Source: Axinella damicornis (Eukaryota > Porifera > Demospongiae > Axinellida > Axinellidae). Taken from it: a stretch of DNA of 64,000 nt. The notes under the pieces are model-generated. The model did no database searches. It saw nothing but the letters and a program-made list of their open reading frames with translations, and was not told the origin of the DNA. The position numbers and the translations under genes were made by a program. Of the stretch, positions 59,850-64,000 are shown in pieces; position 1 is the first letter of the stretch, and each line of letters starts with the position of its first letter. The stretch spans positions 8,202,027-8,266,026 of the forward strand of contig OZ007509.1 in the NCBI GenBank assembly GCA_963931865.1, read 5' to 3'.

Positions 59850-62800
59850 AAACATCCGACTTGCTGACGGCTTTGCTGCCGGTTGTACGCCGAGGCTCTG
59901 GATTGACACTGAGGGGTGGAGAACCAGCGAGGAGATTGCCGGATCTGTTCTAGGTGAGTGAATCCATTCATCTTCCTGTTATTGTAGATACAGTCTCCCG
60001 ATGTCTTCATACATAATGACTGGCTGTAGGAACAGCATGGACATCAAGTTTAGGTGAGGGTTTCGGTTGTATACGCTCTCTAGATCGAGACGGCGTGGAG
60101 ATTAGCTATATTTAGCTAGGTGAGTGCACATGAAAATCTGTTCCGCTTCTCATTACTGTAGCTACTGCCTCCCGATGTCCTGAGACTTTCCTTCCGGTTG
60201 TGCGCTTTCGATCTGTGGCGCATGGGTTGCGTGGAGAGTCAATTACTTAGGTGACAGCGCATGCAAATCTATTCCGCTTCTCATCACTGTAGCTACTGTC
60301 TCCCAATTAATCTCCTGATGCTTCTCCTTCCGGTTGTGCGCTCTCTGGATCGCGACGTATCGGTGGAAGAACAGCGTGGAGATAGAATTTAGGTGAGTGC
60401 ACATGCAAATATATTCCACTTTTCGTTACTGTAGCTAGTGCCTCCTGATGTCCTGATTCCTCTGTGCTTCTGGGTTTGCGCCCTCTGGATCGAGACGGAT
60501 GGGTGGCATGGAGATTAAATGTTGGTGAGTGCACATGCAAATCTATTCCGCTTCTCATAACTGTAGCCCGATGTCCTGATGCCTTTGTGCCTCCGGGTTT
60601 GCGCTCTCTGGATCGGGACAAATGGGTGGCATGGAGATTGAATTTAGGTGAGTGCACACGCAAATCTATTGCCTTTTTCATTTCTGTAGCAAGTGCCTCC
60701 TAATGTGCTTCCGGGTTTACACTCTCTGGATCGAGACGGATGGGTGACATGGAGATTAAATGTTGGTGAGTGCACATGCAAATCTATTCCGCTTCTCATA
60801 ACTGTAGCCCGATGTCCTGCACTGTAAAAACTGATGTAGTGAACGTACGTCACTACCTGGTAGTGATATCTGTGGCAATTGGTGGTGATCGTCACTCCGT
60901 TCTGCCACAGATATCACTCCCAGGTGGTGACGTTCACTAGTCAGTTTTTACAGTGTGATGCCTTTGTGTTCCGGGTTTACACTCTCTGGATCGAGACGGA
61001 TGGGTGACATGGAGATTAAATGTTGGTGAGTGCACATGCAAATATATTCTGCTCTTCGTTTCTGTAGCTAGTCCCTCCTGATGCCCTTATGCCTCTGTGC
61101 CTCCGGGTTTGCGCTCTCTGGATCGGGATGGATGGGTGGCATGGAGATTGAATTTAGGTGAGTGCACATGCAAATCTATATATTCCGCTTCTCATAACTG
61201 TAGCCCGATGTCCTGATGCCTTTGTGCCTCCGGGTTTGCGCTCTCTGGATCGGGATGGATGGGTGGCATGGAGATTGAATTTAGGTGAGTGCACATGCAA
61301 ACCTATTCCACTTTTGGTCACTGTAGCAAGTGCCTCCTGATGCCTCTGTGGTTCGGGGTTTGCACTCTCTGGATGGAGACGGATGGATGACATGGAGATT
61401 AAATATTGGTGAGTGCACATGCAAATATATTCTGCTCTTCGTTTCTGTAGCTAGTCCCTCCTGATGTCCTTATGCCTCTGTGCCTCCGGGTTTGCGCTCT
61501 CTGGATCGGGATGGATGGGTGGCATGGAGATTGAACTTAGGTGAGTTCACACGAAAATCTATTGCCCTTTTCATTACTGTAGCAATGCCTCCTAATGTCC
61601 TGATGCCTCTGTGCTTCCGGGTTTACACTCTCGGGATCGAGACGGATGGGTGACATGGAGATTAAATGTTGGTGAGTGCACATGCAAATATATTCTGCTC
61701 TTCATTTCTGTAGCTAGTCCCTCCTGATGTCCTTATGCCTCTGTGCTTCCGGGTTTGTGCTCTCTGGATCGGGACGGATGGGTGGCATGGAGATTGAATT
61801 TAGGTGAGTGCACATGCAAATCTATATATTCCGTTCTCATAACTGTAGCCCGATGTCCTGATGCCTTTGTGCCTCCGGGTTTGTGCTCTCTGGATCGGGA
61901 TGGATGGGTGGCATGGAGATTGAATTTAGGTGAGTGCACATGCAAATCTATTCCACTTTTGGTCACTGTAGCAAGTGCCTCCTGATGCCTCTGTGGTTCG
62001 GGGTTTGCGCTCTCTGGATCGAGACGGATGGGTGACATGGAGATTAAATGTTGGTGAGTGCACATGCAAATCTATTCCGCTTCTCATAACTGTAGCCCGA
62101 TGTCCTGATGCCTTTGTGCTTCCGGGTTTACACTCTCTGGATCGAGACGGATGGGTGACATGGAGATTAAATGTTGGTGAGTGCACATGCAAAATTATTC
62201 TGCTCTTTGTTTCTGTAGCTAGTCCCTCCTGATGTCCTTATGCCTCTGTGCTTCCGGTTGTGCACTCTCTGGATAGGGACGCATGGGTGGCATGGAGATT
62301 GAATTTAGGTGAGTGCACATGCAAATCTATATATTCCGCTTCTCATAACTGTAGCCCGATGTCCTGATGCCTTTGTGCCTCCGGGTTTGCGCTCTCTGGA
62401 TCGGGATGGATGGGTGGCATGGAGATTGAATTTAGGTGAGTGCACATGCAAACCTATTCCACTTTTGGTCACTGTAGCAAGTGCCTCCTGATGCCTCTGT
62501 GGTTCGGGGTTTGCACTCTCTGGATGGAGACGGATGGATGACATGGAGATTAAATATTGGTGAGTGCACATGCAAATATATTCTGCTCTTCGTTTCTGTA
62601 GCTAGTCCCTCCTGATGTCCTTATGCCTCTGTGCCTCCGGGTTTGCGCTCTCTGGATCGGGACGGATGGGTGGCATGGAGATTGAATTTAGGTGAGTGCA
62701 CATGCAAATCTATATATTCCGTTCTCATAACTGTAGCCCGATGTCCTGATGCCTTTGTGCCTCCGGGTTTGTGCTCTCTGGATCGGGATGGATGGGTGGC

Positions 62801-64000
62801 ATGGAGATTGAATTTAGGTGAGTGCACATGCAAATCTATATATTCCGCTTCTCATAACTGTAGCCCGATGTCCTGATGCCTTTGTGCCTCAGGGTTTGCG
62901 CTCTCTGGATCGGGACGAATGGTGGCATGGAGATTGAATTTAGGTGAGTGCACACGCAAATCTATTGCCTTTTTCATTTCTGTAGCAAGTGCCTCCTAAT
63001 GTGCTTCCGGGTTTACACTCTCTGGATCGAGACGGATGGGTGACATGGAGATTAAATGTTGGTGAGTGCACATGCAAATATATTCTGCTCTTCGTTTTTG
63101 TAGCTAGTCCCTCCTGATGTCCTTATGCCTCTGTGCCTCCGGGTTTGCGCTCTCTGGATCGGGATGGATGGGTGGCATGGAGATTGAACTTAGGTGAGTT
63201 CACACGCAAATCTATTGCCCTTTTCATTACTGTAGCAAGTGCCTCCTAATGTCGTGATGCCTCTGTGCTTCCGGGTTTACACTCTCGGGATCGAGATGGA
63301 TGGGTGACATGGAGATTAAATGTTGGTGAGTGCACATGCAAATATATTCTGCTCTTCATTTCTGTAGCTAGTCCCTCCTGATGTCCTTATGCCTCTGTGC
63401 TTCCGGGTTTGTGCTCTCTGGATCGGGACGGATGGGTGGCATGGAGATTGAATTTAGGTGAGTGCACATGCAAATCTATATATTCCGCTTCTCATAACTG
63501 TAGCCCGATGTCCTGATGCCTTTGTTTCTCCGGGTTTGCGCTCTCTGGATAGGGATGGATGGGTGGCATGGAGATTGAATTTAGGTGAGTGCACATGCAA
63601 ACCTATTCCACTTTTGGTCACTGTAGCAAGTGCCTCCTGATGCCTCTGTGGTTCGGGGTTTGCGCTCTCTGGATCGAGACGGATGGGTGGCATGGAGATT
63701 AAATGTTGGTGAGTGCACATGCAAATCTATTCCGCTTCTCATAACTGTAGCCCGATGTCCTGATGCCTTTGTGCCTCCGGGTTTGCGCTCTCTGGATCGG
63801 GACGAATGGGTGGCATGGAGATTGAATTTAGGTGAGTGCACACGCAAATCTATTGCCTTTTTCATTACTGTAGCAAGTGCCTCCTAATGTGCTTCCGGGT
63901 TTACACTCTCTGGATCGAGACGGATGGGTGACATGGAGATTAAATGTTGGTGAGTGCACATGCAAATATATTCTGCTCTTCGTTTCTGTAGCTAATCCCT
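59850..64000 (+). repeat. Tandem array of about 30 exon/intron-like units, 1,150-bp higher-order period, continues past the window
   Basis: Monomers of 123-132 bp share TTTGCGCTCTCTGGATCGGG, ATGGGTGGCATGGAGATT and GTGAGTGCACATGCAAAT. Blocks at 61158, 62309 and 63458 are the same, spaced 1,151 and 1,149 (about 1,150; nine monomers). Each monomer reads as an 81-90 nt segment ending AG or TTG before GTGAGT, then 42 nt ending in CTGTAG or TTGTAG. The leftmost three units (59850-60250) are diverged, the rest homogenised. The 60-124 aa frames on both strands come from stop-poor monomers and do not stay open through every unit. Confidence 0.92.
60820..60955. mobile_element. CACTG-ended foldback MITE inserted in the array
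   Basis: CACTGTAAAAACTGATGTAG faces its complement (CTAGTCAGTTTTTACAGTG on the plus strand), with a nested 'gtagtgatatctgtggca' palindrome. It interrupts a monomer exactly between 'gatgtcctg' and 'atgcc', with TG duplicated (60818-60819, 60956-60957). CACTG tips and a 2-bp duplication suggest CACTA/EnSpm-type mobilisation. Confidence 0.8.

Noticed and set aside
60307..63887. Repeat protein encoded by the tandem array
   Set aside because: Frames of 60-124 aa break at several monomer types and are open on both strands; there is no start or consistent frame, so I do not call a CDS.
59850..64000. CRISPR-like array
   Set aside because: Eukaryotic context, no unique spacers, monomers related over their full length.

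Overview
The window looks like animal nuclear DNA, most likely from a marine non-bilaterian such as a demosponge. The reasons are GT-AG spliced genes for animal-specific proteins (a TANGO1/MIA3 homologue and a CEP63/DEUP1 homologue), a eukaryotic tRNA-Leu, small exons separated by short introns, and a very dense load of DNA-transposon derivatives, foldback MITEs, microsatellites and unusually long poly(dG)/poly(dC) tracts. The species assignment is inference; the animal origin is well supported. Most open frames in the window are shadows of repeats. Real genes had to be assembled from short exons by checking splice sites and reading phase.

Layout. 0-4 kb: three minus-strand exons of an L-gulonolactone/D-arabinonolactone oxidase-like flavoenzyme. 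The 3' end lies off the window and the FAD-binding half was not found. 2.3-9 kb: foldback elements, a TA-flanked MITE, a three-copy 90-bp tandem repeat, and a large palindromic repeat made of hairpin modules that is split by a LINE-like insertion with a 15-bp target duplication. 9.5-10.8 kb: the last two exons of a leucine-rich-repeat protein, minus strand. 13.5-18.4 kb: repeats, a decayed seven-transmembrane receptor-like fragment and a frameshifted tyrosine recombinase of the Crypton/DIRS type.

18.75-31.9 kb (minus): a 20-exon TANGO1/MIA3 gene, readable from signal peptide to stop (about 1,840 aa). It has a MIA-type SH3 domain, an acidic luminal region with a 21-bp/heptad repeat, a membrane segment, two coiled-coil blocks and a Pro-rich tail built from a 42-bp tandem repeat. 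Every exon junction keeps phase; the only break is a 1-2 base discrepancy inside the SH3 exon. A tRNA-Leu(UAG) gene sits in one intron. 33.5-51.6 kb (minus, directly upstream and in the same orientation): a CEP63/DEUP1 homologue of seven recognised exons whose introns are stuffed with mobile elements. TANGO1 would shape ER exit sites for large secretory cargo; CEP63 belongs to centriole duplication. Their adjacency does not imply a shared function.

Mobile DNA inside the CEP63 introns is the richest part. One element of 2,011 bp with long inverted repeats and a perfect 9-bp target duplication carries a broken RecQ-like helicase. A related family of MITEs with ends TAGCCTCG/TAGTCTCG also makes 9-bp duplications and occurs throughout the window. 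At 49.6-51.5 kb three transposons of different types (TA-, TTAA- and 5-bp-duplicating) are nested. A Ty3/gypsy integrase relic lies at 43.4-44.3 kb, and three copies of an element with an internal 29-bp minisatellite lie at 28.7, 37.8 and 44.5 kb.

59.7-64.0 kb: a tandem array running off the right edge, with a higher-order period of exactly 1,150 bp. Its monomers look like a small exon plus a 42-nt intron (GTGAGT...TGTAG), each carrying the octamer ATGCAAAT. A promoter-like stretch with E2F and CCAAT-type motifs lies just left of it. This array and the helicase-carrying element are the best candidates for something undescribed.
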